Assembly (NCBI GenBank): GCA_002373595.1
Contig: DFKT01000112.1
Location: forward strand, 1-7,712
Length of the DNA: 7,712 nt
From: Lachnospiraceae bacterium UBA3638
GTDB lineage: Bacteria; Bacillota; Clostridia; Lachnospirales; Lachnospiraceae
Reading direction: 5' to 3'
Both the position numbers and the translations under genes were made by a program. The notes under the pieces were generated by a model that had not been told where the DNA came from, did no database searches, and saw nothing but the letters and a program-made list of their open reading frames with translations. Of the stretch, positions 7,436-7,712 are shown in pieces (within the stretch, counting starts at the first letter, position 1; each line of letters starts with the position of its first letter).

Positions 7436-7712
7436 AGCGCTGCCTTTATTCCTGCAAGGAGTTCATCATAGGTCTCGTATGCGGGGTACATGGGATAATC
7501 AGCTTTAAGCTTATCGGTAGTACGGAAAAGAAATCCCGCCTTACTTGCTTCTATCATACCGAGATCATTGAAGGAGTCTCCGCTGGCAATGGTCTCAAAG
7601 CCTGCGCTCTGAAGAGCCTTTACTGTCGTGAGCTTCGACTTCTCGCAGCGCATATGATAATCTGTGATCTCCCCATTATCTCCTACTACGAGTTCATTAC
7701 AGAAAATGGTAG
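7432..7712 (-). CDS. thrH: HAD-superfamily phosphatase, ThrH-like, C-terminal part (5' end beyond window)
   Basis: The frame is open from the right edge to a TGA at 7432-7434, giving the last 92 residues; roughly the first half of a protein of about 200 residues is missing. The visible part begins TIFCNELVVGDNGEITDYH. It then has a lysine-containing segment (CEKSKLTTVKAL) fitting HAD motif III and the motif IV acidic signature ASGDSFNDLGMI. The ending, in which PMYPAYETYDEL follows AGFLF, resembles ThrH as I remember it. ThrH is a bifunctional phosphoserine phosphatase/homoserine phosphotransferase, acting in the cytoplasm in serine or threonine metabolism. The HAD family membership is secure; the ThrH assignment is likely, but SerB-like or other phosphatases remain possible because motif I and the cap are not in view. 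An internal ATG at 7653 is not the start, since the similarity extends upstream of it. The stop overlaps the truA start. Confidence 0.8.
   Translation of the reverse strand, partial: TIFCNELVVGDNGEITDYHMRCEKSKLTTVKALQSAGFETIASGDSFNDLGMIEASKAGFLFRTTDKLKADYPMYPAYETYDELLAGIKAAL
7443..7447 (-). promoter_or_regulatory. Shine-Dalgarno for the TTG start of truA
   Basis: The minus strand reads AAAGG, then CAGCGCT, then TTGA, where TTG is the truA start and TGA the stop of the HAD gene. The 7-base spacing supports the TTG as the true start although no ATG is available nearby. Confidence 0.6.

Noticed and set aside
1..7712. Mobile elements, tRNA or rRNA genes, CRISPR arrays
   Set aside because: No transposase or integrase motifs, terminal inverted repeats, spaced repeats or RNA gene structures were seen; coding sequence fills almost every base.

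Overview
Every convincing gene in this window lies on the minus strand, so transcription runs from high to low coordinates. There are eight genes, the first and last cut by the window edges. They are packed with overlaps of 4 to 26 bases (11 at the last junction) or gaps of 3 and 12 bases. I see no intergenic space able to hold a terminator or a conventional promoter, so the window looks like the interior of one long operon. The base composition (mid-40s % GC by eye), AGGAGG-type ribosome binding sites, occasional TTG start and protein flavour suggest a Firmicute of the class Clostridia, perhaps Lachnospiraceae. The family-level guess is inference.

Right part (about 6677-7712): two housekeeping-type genes. 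These are the C-terminal part of a HAD-superfamily phosphatase resembling ThrH (phosphoserine phosphatase/homoserine phosphotransferase), and tRNA pseudouridine synthase TruA. TruA appears to start at a TTG that overlaps the HAD stop codon.

Middle and left part (1-6673): a cell-surface glycan block. In order of transcription it holds a PglK/MsbA-like ABC half-transporter (candidate lipid-linked-glycan flippase), a membrane-anchored SGNH/GDSL hydrolase, a polytopic GtrII-family glycosyltransferase, a GtrB-like polyprenyl-phosphate glycosyltransferase, a very WecE-like sugar aminotransferase (dTDP-4-amino-4,6-dideoxygalactose synthesis), and the start of an unidentified polytopic membrane protein.

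Working model (inference): WecE supplies dTDP-Fuc4N. GtrB loads a sugar onto undecaprenyl phosphate on the cytoplasmic side. A flippase moves lipid-linked sugar or glycan across the membrane. The GtrII protein transfers the sugar to a surface polymer outside, and the SGNH protein adds or removes an acyl group. No GtrA-type small flippase, Fuc4N N-acetyltransferase (WecD-like) or RmlA/RmlB gene is visible, so the pathway is incomplete here. I do not see a clearly new system. The most notable point is an enterobacterial-common-antigen-type aminotransferase placed with a GtrB/GtrII pair, in an operon headed by truA.
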